Part shown: positions 15,612 through 22,834 of the stretch, piece after piece
How positions within the stretch are numbered: the first letter of the stretch is position 1
How the letters are laid out: the number at the start of each line of letters is the position of its first letter
Virus record (IMG/VR): IMGVR_UViG_3300036851_000166
Coordinates: 1-47,648 of that record
Reading direction: 5' to 3' (one strand)
Origin: a virus
DNA: 47,648 nt
Notes under the pieces: generated by a model
What the model saw: only the letters and a program-made list of their open reading frames with translations
What the model was told of the DNA's origin: nothing
Database searches by the model: none
Made by a program: the position numbers and the translations under genes

Positions 15612-15896
15612 TTACAGATCATCCCGCATAAACACGTTGCCAGTTGTTTCGTCCAAGTAGAACCAGCCGTGTTTGCCGATGTCTCCGGTCGGTGGGCCCC
15701 GGCCGGATACCCAGCCAGCTCCATCCCGGCCGTCTCTACCGTCACGCCCATTGCTGCCCGGGATGCCGCCCATCTGCATGACGGTATCAAGCTTTTTGCG
15801 GACCCTGCGGAAACCCCGCAGCGCAAGCAGGGCTAGGATCAGGGCCTTATTCGCCCTCTTCTTCGCGCGCGAGTCGGGTAACTGCTGAATCGTCAT
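15612..15896 (-). CDS. Collagen-like protein with short fibre-head domain
   Basis: 94 residues. A basic helical N-terminus (KKRANKALILALLALRG) is followed by a Gly-x-y stretch GSNGRDGRDGRDGAG, then GWFYLDETTGNVFMRDD, a fold element found at the ends of phage fibres. The start overlaps the portal gene by 50 bases. It is the first of three collagen-like genes in a row. Confidence 0.55.
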   Translation of the reverse strand: MTIQQLPDSRAKKRANKALILALLALRGFRRVRKKLDTVMQMGGIPGSNGRDGRDGRDGAGWVSGRGPPTGDIGKHGWFYLDETTGNVFMRDDL

Positions 15897-17100
15897 CCGC
15901 GATTTGTCCTAGCTTGTCCACCGGGGCGAGATTGGTCTGGGCGGTAAATTCAGCGCCGGCCGGATATGGTTCCATGTTCTCTTTCGCGCGAACCTCATTC
16001 CGGTTCATCAATCCGTTCTGAACCATGCTTGAGTAAAACTCGCCGCGGGTCTTGGCGTCGGTGCGCAGCAGGCCGTCCACGTTGAATTCGACGTAATGCG
16101 TTTTACGGTCGTCGTCGTTGAGCAGGCGACGATTCATCACCGATTCAATGCGCTTCAGATATGGCGCAACAGTGTGCGTCAAAAATCCCAGGTTCTGCTG
16201 CTCCAGGCCCGTCCCCCAACTGGTGCTTTTCTCCATCTCCATCAGCAAGAAAAGCGGAATCCGGAAGATTCGCGCGATTTCGGCAACCTGGAATTGCCGG
16301 GTTAACAGCATCTGCGCATCCTCGGGGGGGATGGTGATGTCTTGCCACTTGCCCGGCACCGGCAGCACCCACAGACCCGCCCCCTGCGAACGAGATATCT
16401 CGTTCATATACTCCTGGAACTTGTTGCGCTGTTCGTGTTGCAGCGGCTTGTCCAGCGAAAAGATGCTGGATGCCCGCCCCCCGTTCTTGTAGAACGAAGC
16501 GGCATACATCTCGGCGGCAATGGTGATGCCCAGCGCCTGCCTTGCGTAGCCCAGTGGCGACAGGCCTACAACCCCGTCGGACCCGAAGCCCTTGTAGTGC
16601 AGGATTTTCTCCTGCCGGTAGTCCGTCTGCTGCGTGTCGTCGTGGCTGTAGATGTAGGTAATCCCGCTGTAGCCCTCGCGCCTTGTCTGCATGCGCGATG
16701 GGATCAGCGGCCATAGGAACGTCGGCGTGCCTTCCGAGTTTCGGTCTATGCGGCTGTAGGAGTTGCCCCAGCCGGCAATCTGTAGCGCCGTTGTTTCCAG
16801 GTACTCCTGCCGCGTCATCAGCGGGTTGGGATCTTCGATAACCCGTGCGGCCGGGTGGCTGTCGTCCCTCTCCCGCCCGTTGGCTACACGCCTATACACG
16901 TGCAGCGGCAGCATGCCGACTGTTTCCGCGATGAGCCTAAGCGCCGAAAGAACAACCGGCACCTGTAGCGACCGCTCATCCGTGACGATGATGTCCGCCT
17001 CGGACGTTCTAACCCGCGGTTCGCCCTCCTGGATGCCGCGCTCAGGATTCGTGAACAGCGTAAACGGAAACCAGCTCTTGAGCTTTGCGGTTATCGCCAC
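15847..17100 (-). CDS. Portal protein (HK97 gp3-like)
   Basis: 417 residues. SLQVPVVLSALRLIAETVGM near the N-terminus, LPLHVYRR, the YLETTALQIAGWGNSYSRI segment, MYAASFYKNGGRASSIFSL, and ARIFRIPLFLL later are ordered hallmarks of the HK97 portal family. It forms the dodecameric DNA channel at one capsid vertex and docks the terminase. The start overlaps the large terminase by 10 bases, the usual terL-portal order. Confidence 0.92.
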   Translation of the reverse strand: MAITAKLKSWFPFTLFTNPERGIQEGEPRVRTSEADIIVTDERSLQVPVVLSALRLIAETVGMLPLHVYRRVANGRERDDSHPAARVIEDPNPLMTRQEYLETTALQIAGWGNSYSRIDRNSEGTPTFLWPLIPSRMQTRREGYSGITYIYSHDDTQQTDYRQEKILHYKGFGSDGVVGLSPLGYARQALGITIAAEMYAASFYKNGGRASSIFSLDKPLQHEQRNKFQEYMNEISRSQGAGLWVLPVPGKWQDITIPPEDAQMLLTRQFQVAEIARIFRIPLFLLMEMEKSTSWGTGLEQQNLGFLTHTVAPYLKRIESVMNRRLLNDDDRKTHYVEFNVDGLLRTDAKTRGEFYSSMVQNGLMNRNEVRAKENMEPYPAGAEFTAQTNLAPVDKLGQIADDDSAVTRLAREEEGE

Positions 17101-18773
17101 GTTACGCCGAGCGGTTTCTGAAGGAAAGCATTGATGGCACTGGTGTCGTCCTCGGTTTTAGTCGCCTGCCCTATTGCCATAGCCAGCGCCACGATTCCGT
17201 CAATCCGGCCGGTGGACTTGGATTTGTCCAGCTTGCGATTGCCCGCCGGGTCTTTCACCGCAATTGCATTCGCCGCACACCAGCGCAGCAGGGGGTTGCC
17301 CCCGTGCCGGATGCGCTTGTTCAGGATTTCTGTTTCCAGCGAATCCAGGGCCGGCGTCATGTCCTTGAATCCCTGCCCGAACGGCTCAAGCGGCAACTCT
17401 CGTCCGAGCCTGGACAGATCCGCCTTGAATACGTCTATCCGCCAGCGGTCGAAGCTGATCTTTTCAACTGGGTAGGTGTCGCACAGATCCACCAGTTTTT
17501 GCGCTACCGCCTCGTATTCGACAGATGAGCCGGGAGTGGCCTCAAGCCAGCCCTGCTGCTTCCAAACGTCATACGGTGCCCGGTCCCTGGTCGCCCGGTC
17601 ATACAGCCCGTTCAGGGGCGCGTAGAAAAACAGGCGGCAATGCCACGCCCCATCTTCAGCTTTGGCGACCAACGCCATTGCCGTCAGATCATTTTTCGCA
17701 GAAAGATCCAGCCCGACGTAACACGGCCCTGCCCTGAAAACTTCTTCGCTCACCGCCCCCGCGCAGGCTTCCCACAGGCTCATGGGGATGAACGGCGAAT
17801 GAGCCGAAACCCGCTGATTCAGAACCAGGTTGCGGTATTGCGCTTCCCGTGAGGGCATGCGCTTTGCCGACGCTGCCGTTGCAAAGGTTTCCTCTGCGTT
17901 CAGGAAAACGCCGAGCGCGGGGTTTGCCTGCCGGATTGCCTCCTCGCTGAACGGGTCTAGCCTTTCGTCAGCGGTGTAGAGGCACAGGACCGTTTTCGGG
18001 TCTTTGTCGGTTTTGGCGTCGTCTATTAGTACCGACAGCAAATCAGCATCGGACGGCGCCTGCGTCGAGATAATGATGCTCAGGGGGTGCTCGTGCGCGC
18101 CCGCAGCAGTCTCCATCGCCTCATACAGCTCTGACCGCGGCCCGACTACCTGCCCCAGCTCGTCATGCACCACGAAGACCGGCGAGAACCCGTAGGCGGT
18201 GGAAGCTTCAGCAGAGAGGGCTCGGTACAGCGTGCCCAGCTCAGGGCAATAGAGTTGCTTGGCCGTGTCACGGATGCCGACGTACGCGCGCAGGTCTGGT
18301 GACATGCGGACAATCTTGGCGGCCAACGCGAACAAGATGGCCGCCTGCTCCCTGGACATGGCCGTGGAGTAAAGCTGAGAATTCGGCCGCGCCTTGGGGC
18401 CGACCAAATGGACAAGGGTCAGCGTCGCCGCGTCAAAGGTTTTTGAGTTTTTCCTAGCCCGACTGATGATTGCCCGGCGGGTACCGCGCGGGTTGTCGTA
18501 GATGATCCTTATGTCGTGCTTCTGGAACTCGGTAAGGCGGACGGGCTGCCCAACAAATTTCCCTTCCGGCACTCTGACGAATTTCTCAATCCAGGCAATT
18601 ACCCTGTCGCCTTCTCCCAGGGCTTGTTCGGCGAAGCCCCCGCCCTGCGCTGCGCCGCATCCGCTGCGTCTGCCCGATACCGGCTCTGCTGGGATAGGCG
18701 CATCTTCGTCGCCAGGGCCATCTTCAGCTTCCCCAGCATGTCCAGCAGCCGGAGGGTCTTTTCCTTGTCGCAT
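17091..18773 (-). CDS. Terminase large subunit
   Basis: Frame of up to 560 residues; homologous-looking sequence starts about residue 57 (VIAWIEKFVRVPEGKFVGQP). ATPase: SRARKNSKT (104-112), a Walker-A variant with Ser where Gly is usual, and VFVVHDELG (199-207) as Walker B. Nuclease: YVGLDLSAKNDLTA, then FDRWRIDVF and a C-terminal GRIDGIVALAMAIG, supplying the acidic metal ligands. The first 55 residues overlap the small subunit gene and look like out-of-frame translation. No ATG/GTG/TTG lies between 18773 and the conserved part, so the true start is uncertain (a CTG at 18620 is one option). Confidence 0.9.
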   Translation of the reverse strand: MRQGKDPPAAGHAGEAEDGPGDEDAPIPAEPVSGRRSGCGAAQGGGFAEQALGEGDRVIAWIEKFVRVPEGKFVGQPVRLTEFQKHDIRIIYDNPRGTRRAIISRARKNSKTFDAATLTLVHLVGPKARPNSQLYSTAMSREQAAILFALAAKIVRMSPDLRAYVGIRDTAKQLYCPELGTLYRALSAEASTAYGFSPVFVVHDELGQVVGPRSELYEAMETAAGAHEHPLSIIISTQAPSDADLLSVLIDDAKTDKDPKTVLCLYTADERLDPFSEEAIRQANPALGVFLNAEETFATAASAKRMPSREAQYRNLVLNQRVSAHSPFIPMSLWEACAGAVSEEVFRAGPCYVGLDLSAKNDLTAMALVAKAEDGAWHCRLFFYAPLNGLYDRATRDRAPYDVWKQQGWLEATPGSSVEYEAVAQKLVDLCDTYPVEKISFDRWRIDVFKADLSRLGRELPLEPFGQGFKDMTPALDSLETEILNKRIRHGGNPLLRWCAANAIAVKDPAGNRKLDKSKSTGRIDGIVALAMAIGQATKTEDDTSAINAFLQKPLGVTWR

Positions 18774-19006
18774 TCTTCCGTGTTCAGGAGTCTCCGCACG
18801 CCCTCCTGCTGAACGCAGGCGGTGCAGTAGTCCGCAAGTAGGGGCCAGGTATCAGGCAGGAACCAGTCGCTGGGCTTGGTCGCGACAACCGCACGCCACA
18901 CGGCGGCCTCCTCGTCGCTCAGGGGCCCCGGCGGCTCCGGGCGTTGCCCCGGAAGGGTCGCTATAACCGTCAGATTCTCAAGGGATTTGCGGCCGCGCTG
19001 GTCCAT
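18599..19006 (-). CDS. Terminase small subunit (P27-like)
   Basis: 135 residues: MDQRGRKSLENLTVIATLPG, then PPGPLSDEEAAVWRAVV and WFLPDTWPLLADYC, followed by a helical LLDMLGKLKMALATKMRLSQ. This order (RGRK tail, proline-rich hinge, L-x-x-E-E-x-x-x-W, L-L-x-x-Y-C) fits P27-family small terminases, which recognise the packaging site. It overlaps the terL frame. Preceding it by 100-250 bases is the opposite-strand small gene. Confidence 0.8.
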   Translation of the reverse strand: MDQRGRKSLENLTVIATLPGQRPEPPGPLSDEEAAVWRAVVATKPSDWFLPDTWPLLADYCTACVQQEGVRRLLNTEECDKEKTLRLLDMLGKLKMALATKMRLSQQSRYRADAADAAQRRAGASPNKPWEKATG

Positions 19007-19068
19007 GGTTCTACGGATTTAGCGATTTTTAACTGCTGCGCCGCTCACCGACGAAATCTCCCCAACAT

Positions 19069-19098
19069 TTGACCCGCCCTCCCCCATTGGGCTACAAC
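19069..19098 (+). promoter_or_regulatory. Sigma70-type promoter for rightward small membrane gene
   Basis: TTGACC at 19069-19074 and TACAAC at 19093-19098 with an 18-base spacer. The predicted start of transcription, 7-8 bases after the -10 box, coincides with the GTG at 19106, so the message would be leaderless. No Shine-Dalgarno sequence precedes the GTG, which fits. Confidence 0.5.
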
Positions 19099-19105
19099 TC
19101 CACGC

Positions 19106-19282
19106 GTGAAGATTGCCTTTGTGGTCATTGGGGCTATTGCGCTGCTGGGCGGGCTAGACGCCATGCTGAGTCCGGACTTACGCGTGGGTGGGGCTGTGGC
19201 TCTTGTGATAGCCGCCATCATGTTTGTGGGCGCCGCGGTCATTGACGGCCTAGACAAGCTCAGACGTTCCAGGGGTGATTAG
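19106..19282 (+). CDS. Small two-helix membrane protein on the opposite strand (moron candidate)
   Basis: 58 residues from GTG. Two hydrophobic segments, AFVVIGAIALLGGL (about 4-17) and GGAVALVIAAIMFVGAAVI (about 28-46), are followed by a charged tail LDKLRRSRGD. It is rightward inside an otherwise leftward late operon, has its own promoter, and its end overlaps the HNH gene by 22 bases tail-to-tail. This arrangement is that of a moron gene expressed from the prophage. Function unknown: it could alter the host membrane, exclude other phages or be a small toxin. Confidence 0.6.
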   Translation: MKIAFVVIGAIALLGGLDAMLSPDLRVGGAVALVIAAIMFVGAAVIDGLDKLRRSRGD

Positions 19283-19568
19283 CGTCTAGCGGGTGGCCGG
19301 ATGCATCGCAGCCCCTGACGCGCCCAGTGCGCTCCTGACTCTGCTTCGTTGAGTCGTGGTGCGTGTTACACAATGGGCGCCATGTCCGCTCATCCCAGAA
19401 CAACTCTTCATTCCCCTTGTGCGGGGGGTCGTGATCTACTACCTGAGCCCCCGTGATCCTGCCTGCCTGCTCACACATCCAGCACAGGGGGTGCTCAGCT
19501 AAGAACGCTGCTCTGGCCTTACGCCATCTATGGTCGTATAGGTGCTGCCAAGGCCGCTTGATCCTCAG
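19260..19568 (-). CDS. HNH endonuclease (late operon, next to terminase)
   Basis: About 102 residues if read from the CTG at 19568 that overlaps the upstream TGA; an ATG at 19478 would give 72 residues but cut the first part of the domain (WRKARAAFLAEHPLCWMCEQ). The HNH core is VVDHDPPHKGNEEL then LCNTHHDSTKQ, with Cys pairs PLCWMC and LCNTH binding zinc. HNH proteins next to terminases commonly assist cos cleavage and packaging. No normal start codon lies at the domain start, so CTG initiation by coupling is proposed. Confidence 0.75.
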   Translation of the reverse strand: MRIKRPWQHLYDHRWRKARAAFLAEHPLCWMCEQAGRITGAQVVDHDPPHKGNEELFWDERTWRPLCNTHHDSTKQSQERTGRVRGCDASGHPLDANHPWNV

Positions 19569-19738
19569 TGAATCATCCGGCTATGCGCGCAGAAGCCGCA
19601 TAGCAGCTCAAAGCTGCCGTCCAGGCTTACCCGATACAGGGCTGCGTCGGTGTAGGCGTACAGCTCGCCGTTCAGTACGCTCATGTCCCTGACGATTCCG
19701 GGAAGTTCGGCGGCCAGTAGGTATTCGGTGTATTCCAT
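19565..19738 (-). CDS. Small hypothetical protein, first gene of late operon
   Basis: 57 residues from an ATG at 19738 preceded by a strong GGAGG at 5 bases' spacing. The sequence MEYTEYLLAAELPGIVRDMS continues VLNGELYAYTDAALYRVS, with two short beta hairpins. It reads like a single propeller blade or small structural domain. It is coupled to the HNH gene downstream. Family not recognised. Confidence 0.6.
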   Translation of the reverse strand: MEYTEYLLAAELPGIVRDMSVLNGELYAYTDAALYRVSLDGSFELLCGFCAHSRMIH

Positions 19739-19844
19739 GCTGGCCTCCGGGTGTAGGGCGCGGCCCAAATCCACTGCGCGATTCAGTGCCGGGGTCTATT
19801 GGTAGGTGACACTGGCGGGGAATGGGCCGCGCTTGAACGACGAA

Positions 19845-19861
19845 GCCCGCGCTAGGCGGGC
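19845..19861 (-). other. Hairpin in late-transcript leader
   Basis: A 6-bp GCCCGC/GCGGGC stem with a 5-base loop lies about 50 bases downstream of the leftward promoter and before the first late gene. It lacks a good U-run on either strand. It could be a pause or antitermination element used by the Q-like protein; otherwise a weak terminator. Confidence 0.35.
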
Positions 19862-19909
19862 CTCATTTGTGCGGTGCACCAAGGCTGCGGGCACAACTCT
19901 GGTGAGCGG

Positions 19910-19937
19910 ATTATACCACACTGGTAGTGGTATGCAA
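19910..19937 (-). promoter_or_regulatory. Leftward late promoter with perfect TATAAT and overlapping dyad
   Basis: On the minus strand TTGCAT (19937-19932), a 16-base spacer and a perfect TATAAT (19915-19910). Within the spacer and touching the -10 box is a 21-bp dyad, ATACCAC-N7-GTGGTAT (19913-19933). It lies between the Q-like gene and the HNH/terminase genes, exactly where a late promoter pR-prime would be. The dyad is placed to block polymerase, so repression is likely. Confidence 0.6.
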
Positions 19938-19966
19938 GGGGCGCGAACACAGCCCCTTGCGACAGC

Positions 19967-20221
19967 TCAGGCCAAACTCAGGCCAATTTCCGGGCCAGTT
20001 CGTCTAGGGCCGCCTGATAGCGAGCAATTCTCTGGGCGCCAGAGCAGCCTCTGGGCGCCAGAGCAGCCGTCGCGGTGCCCGCTCCATTCCGCTCCGTTAC
20101 ACTCACAGCAGCATTGCCAACTGGTTACATCCGACCCGCCCTCAAGTCTAAATAGCCCGGCGTCGGCCTCGGCTATGCAGTCGGCAAACGTCTCGATCAG
20201 CTCTTGTTTGGTCACTATCAC
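19967..20221 (-). CDS. Small cysteine-rich protein, C-terminus shifted by a 19-bp duplication
   Basis: 84 residues. MIVTKQELIETFADCIAEAD, then a Cys-rich patch (SWQCCCECNGAEW) and GCSGAQR. At this point the DNA holds a perfect 19-bp tandem repeat (20031-20068). With one copy removed the frame would read ARYQAALDELARKLA and stop, a plausible helical end; with both copies it continues with unrelated residues to 19967. The gene overlaps the Q-like gene by an ATGA. The cysteines suggest a small zinc-binding protein. Confidence 0.55.
   Translation of the reverse strand: MIVTKQELIETFADCIAEADAGLFRLEGGSDVTSWQCCCECNGAEWSGHRDGCSGAQRLLWRPENCSLSGGPRRTGPEIGLSLA
20031..20068. repeat. Perfect 19-bp tandem duplication
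   Basis: The unit TCTGGGCGCCAGAGCAGCC occurs at 20031-20049 and again at 20050-20068 with no difference. Nineteen is not a multiple of three, so the duplication changes the frame of the gene over it. Identity of the copies suggests a recent event or an assembly artefact. Confidence 0.9.
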
Positions 20222-20781
20222 TCCAATAGTTGATGCGACAGCTCGCCCACGGCCAGCCCCTCTAGGTCCGTGAGGCGCCTATAAATGATCTCGTATCTCG
20301 CTCTCCACGGTGGCCTGCCGTGATTCCAGGCCCCCATTGGTATGCCCAGCGCCTCCCCGCGCTCGTCCGAGTCTATTTGCGTCCTGCCCGTGGCGTGGCA
20401 TGAGGGGCATGCGCGCTGCCCTATCCACTTAGCGCCCTTGCATCTCAGGCAGTTCAACACTGGCGACAGGATCTCGTACAGCGCCGCGTGGGCTAGCTTG
20501 CGATACCACATCTCCCCCTTCGGGCCATCGTCCCATTGGTGTTCTATCGCCGTATCAATCGCCATGCCCCACACTTCTTTGTAGAACCTCGGGCACTGAG
20601 CCTGTGTGACCTGATTGAAAACGTACTTGTGCAGGAGGATGTTCCCGCCTATTGGGTTGCAGTGGGCTACCCCTAGTGCAATGTCCTGTACGGTAAACTC
20701 AGGTTCTCCTTGTGGGCTTGGAGATTTCTCGGGCCACACTGAGCGGACGGTTAGCTTTGTTATTCTTTCCGCTGCGCTCAT
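20218..20781 (-). CDS. Q-like antitermination protein
   Basis: 187 residues. The centre has a zinc-finger-like pair NCLRCKGAKWIGQRACPSCH (about residues 110-129) and C-x-x-C-x-x-G spacing; the C-terminal part has a helix-turn-helix-like RYEIIYRRLTDLEGLAVGEL. Size, Cys motif and position just upstream of the late promoter match lambdoid Q antiterminators that load on paused RNA polymerase. An alternative is an unrelated zinc-binding regulator. Confidence 0.55.
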   Translation of the reverse strand: MSAAERITKLTVRSVWPEKSPSPQGEPEFTVQDIALGVAHCNPIGGNILLHKYVFNQVTQAQCPRFYKEVWGMAIDTAIEHQWDDGPKGEMWYRKLAHAALYEILSPVLNCLRCKGAKWIGQRACPSCHATGRTQIDSDERGEALGIPMGAWNHGRPPWRARYEIIYRRLTDLEGLAVGELSHQLLE

Positions 20782-20782
20782 T

Positions 20783-20935
20783 TTAGCCCTTCCCCCTCTT
20801 GTCCCGCCGCCGCTTGTAATCGCGGAAAACCCAAACCTTTCCGGAGCGGCTGATTACGCAGCCCTCACGGAAGAGCTGACACCCCGGCAGTATGCGGAGC
20901 GTGAATGTTTCGCGGGTGGGCGATGGGGCCTTCAT
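20783..20935 (-). CDS. Small basic hypothetical protein
   Basis: 50 residues from an ATG at 20935 that overlaps the upstream stop (ATGA). Contains FTLRILPGCQLFREGCVISR and ends in an Arg/Lys tail DYKRRRDKRGKG. Could bind nucleic acid; family not recognised. It is co-transcribed with the Q-like gene, two bases downstream. Confidence 0.45.
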   Translation of the reverse strand: MKAPSPTRETFTLRILPGCQLFREGCVISRSGKVWVFRDYKRRRDKRGKG

Positions 20936-21168
20936 TCGGCCCGCTCTATCGGTACGTCGCGCCACTGCCCTGCGCTGCGGACGATTTCGGCCTCAGCCGC
21001 GGATTGCACACCGAGTCTGACTTCGGTTGACAGCACTTCGCGGTACTGCAGGACGCGCACGACTTCACAGACGGTGTATTCGCCAGCCTCGCGCGACCAT
21101 TCGCGGCGGATGGGCCTCGGCCGTTCCACCCATCGCAGTTCGATCACGCCCCAGCCTCCTGTCTGCAC
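20932..21168 (-). CDS. Hypothetical early-arm protein
   Basis: 78 residues starting MQTGGWGVIELRWVERPRPI. A conserved-looking middle (YTVCEVVRVLQYREVLSTEV) suggests a small alpha/beta fold. It is coupled to the next small gene by ATGA. No motif of known function. Confidence 0.45.
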   Translation of the reverse strand: MQTGGWGVIELRWVERPRPIRREWSREAGEYTVCEVVRVLQYREVLSTEVRLGVQSAAEAEIVRSAGQWRDVPIERAE

Positions 21169-21180
21169 ATCGCTTGCCGC

Positions 21181-21525
21181 TCAAACATTCTCAGACCTCT
21201 TTGTCGCCTCTAATGTCCTCCACACGGAAACCCTCGCCTCTGCCGCCACCCGCAGCGCCCTGATCTTTTCCTCCGTCACTACCGCGTCTTTTAGGGCGTC
21301 GGTTGCGTTCTGGTACTCCGGTGATACGTACGCGCGCGCCTCGCGTTCAGCGACACTGCCTTCGTTTTGCAAAAACGCCGCGCTCTTGTAGGTCTTGAGC
21401 TTCGCTTCCAGCCATATCCGCAGGCCTCGCGCTTCGGCGTAGTCCTTTGCGCTCTCGGCGAGATAAACGAGCGCATCTTCGACCCCATCGCGGTCTAGGC
21501 GGGCGCTGCGCTGTGGGTTGCTCAT
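21181..21525 (-). CDS. Helical hypothetical phage protein
   Basis: 114 residues from an ATG at 21525 (TGATG overlap with the preceding gene). Strongly helical: LVYLAESAKDYAEARGLRIW, KTYKSAAFLQNEGSVAERE, then KIRALRVAAEARVSVWRTLE. The pattern is of an all-alpha phage early protein; helical DNA-end binding or recombination accessory proteins look like this, but no specific family can be claimed. Confidence 0.6.
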   Translation of the reverse strand: MSNPQRSARLDRDGVEDALVYLAESAKDYAEARGLRIWLEAKLKTYKSAAFLQNEGSVAEREARAYVSPEYQNATDALKDAVVTEEKIRALRVAAEARVSVWRTLEATKRSENV

Positions 21526-21833
21526 CACATGAACCACGTCTTGAACAGCCACGCGCTCAGTAACGCCAGAGGTGGATACAGAATTGCGCGGACGATCTGG
21601 TCGTCCCAATCCGCAGATTTTGAGCCGGATTGCTCAATCAGGCCGACCGCGTAGGCCACTGCGCCCAGTTGCACGGCGCTAAGGGCGGGCGCGCCCAGCG
21701 GGACGAGGAACCAAGCCCAGGCAATTGACGCGGCCCAGCCCCAATACAACGCAAAGAAGGGACCGACGAGGATGCATAGCGGCACTAGCAGCAGCACCAA
21801 TCCGGGACTGATCTCCGTTTTCTTATCGCTCAC
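21525..21833 (-). CDS. Membrane protein with about three helices
   Basis: 102 residues. Hydrophobic segments are PGLVLLLVPLCILVGPFFAL, then WAASIAWAWFLVPLGAPAL, and a C-terminal LYPPLALLSAWLFKTWFM. A charged loop SGSKSADWDDQ separates the last two. Location in the early arm argues against a holin. It ends one base into the next gene's start. Confidence 0.6.
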   Translation of the reverse strand: MSDKKTEISPGLVLLLVPLCILVGPFFALYWGWAASIAWAWFLVPLGAPALSAVQLGAVAYAVGLIEQSGSKSADWDDQIVRAILYPPLALLSAWLFKTWFM

Positions 21834-22142
21834 TCACGTCTCCAAAATCGTGATGCCGTGGCACGCCTTCAGCAGTTTGGCTTTCAGGCGGTAGGTGGGC
21901 GTCTTGATGCCCTTTACGTCCTCGATTACCTGCGCGCCCTTTTCGACGTACCCAAAGTCAGCACGGTACTTGCAGACCTTGTGGCCGTTCACGGCGATTA
22001 GGAATGTGGGCTGCTGCTTCAGGTCGCTGATAAGCCCGGCCTTCTGCTGGAGACTTAGGACGTTGCAGCGCACGGCCTCTTTCTTGCTGTCGTGCTTGTG
22101 GCCGCTGTTGCAGGCCGTTTTGACGTTCCGGTACTTACGCAT
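21834..22142 (-). CDS. DUF1064-type nuclease-like protein
   Basis: 102 residues: MRKYRNVKTACNSGHKHDSK, KEAVRCNVLSLQQKAGLIS, QPTFLIAVNG, YRADFGYVEKGAQVIEDVKG and TYRLKAKLL. The ordered residues (E of SKKEA, D of ADF, E-D-x-K of IEDVKG) form a PD-(D/E)xK nuclease core; DUF1064 proteins are common in replication regions of phages and probably process branched DNA. Confidence 0.8.
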   Translation of the reverse strand: MRKYRNVKTACNSGHKHDSKKEAVRCNVLSLQQKAGLISDLKQQPTFLIAVNGHKVCKYRADFGYVEKGAQVIEDVKGIKTPTYRLKAKLLKACHGITILET

Positions 22143-22251
22143 GGCCGTATATCCGGTTGGCCAGCCACCACGGGATCAGCAGGGCGCACACTGCTACTGA
22201 TAGCCAGGGGATGAGGGGGTCGAGCAATTCAAGAAATTCGGATTGGGTCAT
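22135..22251 (-). CDS. Very small membrane protein
   Basis: 38 residues: a short acidic head (MTQSEFLELLDPLI) and one hydrophobic segment PWLSVAVCALLIPWW. The stop overlaps the DUF1064 start by 8 bases. There is no clear ribosome site, so this remains tentative. Confidence 0.35.
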   Translation of the reverse strand: MTQSEFLELLDPLIPWLSVAVCALLIPWWLANRIYGHA

Positions 22252-22333
22252 GGGGGATTCGGTCCGCACTTCGTAGGTGCAGGGGGTCCGCAGTAACTAG
22301 ACGCCTGCGTGCGTGCTGAAAGAGTTGTGGCCT
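22252..22333. other. Short intergenic stretch
   Basis: No gene or strong signal is visible between the small membrane gene and the MmcB-like gene. Confidence 0.3.
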
Positions 22334-22834
22334 TCATGCGGCCGCCCGCGCTTCGCGTCTCGTCCAGTACCGCATCACGCCTAGGCGGGCCAGTTGATAT
22401 TTGTCGCCGTCGCCAAGTTTGATTGCGCCCCTGTTCAGCGCGCAGTTGCGGACGACGGTGCACCGCAGTTGTGTGTCGCCCTCAGAGCGCGGCGCTACAG
22501 TAATGATCCCCGCATAATCTGGGATCGCGGTTTGCGCCTTCGCGGCGAGTTCGTAAATCTTCGCCGGCATTGCGTACCAGAAGCCGCGCAGCTTCCGCCA
22601 TGCGTGGTCCTGTTCTTGCCAGCGGCGATGCTTTGGTTTTTCCAGATCGGCCTTCAGGTCTTGATGTGAAACCTTGATTTCGATTTCGTATAGATAGCCG
22701 CTCGGCGCGAGCGCAACTAGGTCGGCCTCCCAGTTGACAAGGCCCCAAGAAACATTGGGCACGACGACATAGCGCCGCCACGGAAAGGGGCCGTAGGGCC
22801 GCGTGAGGGCCATAGCAACGTCGTCGGCGCTCAC
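22334..22834 (-). CDS. MmcB-like / PD-(D/E)xK nuclease
   Basis: 166 residues from a GTG at 22834. VNWEADLVALAPSGYLYEIE (about 33-52) then IKVSHQDLKADLEKPKHRRW form an E-x(n)-D...E-x-K nuclease core with a following basic helix. FWYAMPAKIYE and AGIITV resemble the rest of MmcB-type repair nucleases. In phages these genes often sit near replication genes. Substrate unknown. Confidence 0.7.
   Translation of the reverse strand: MSADDVAMALTRPYGPFPWRRYVVVPNVSWGLVNWEADLVALAPSGYLYEIEIKVSHQDLKADLEKPKHRRWQEQDHAWRKLRGFWYAMPAKIYELAAKAQTAIPDYAGIITVAPRSEGDTQLRCTVVRNCALNRGAIKLGDGDKYQLARLGVMRYWTRREARAAA

Noticed and set aside
19045-19257. Leftward 70-codon frame (Ser/Pro/Thr-rich)
   Set aside because: It is the antisense of the better-supported rightward membrane protein and has no ribosome site.
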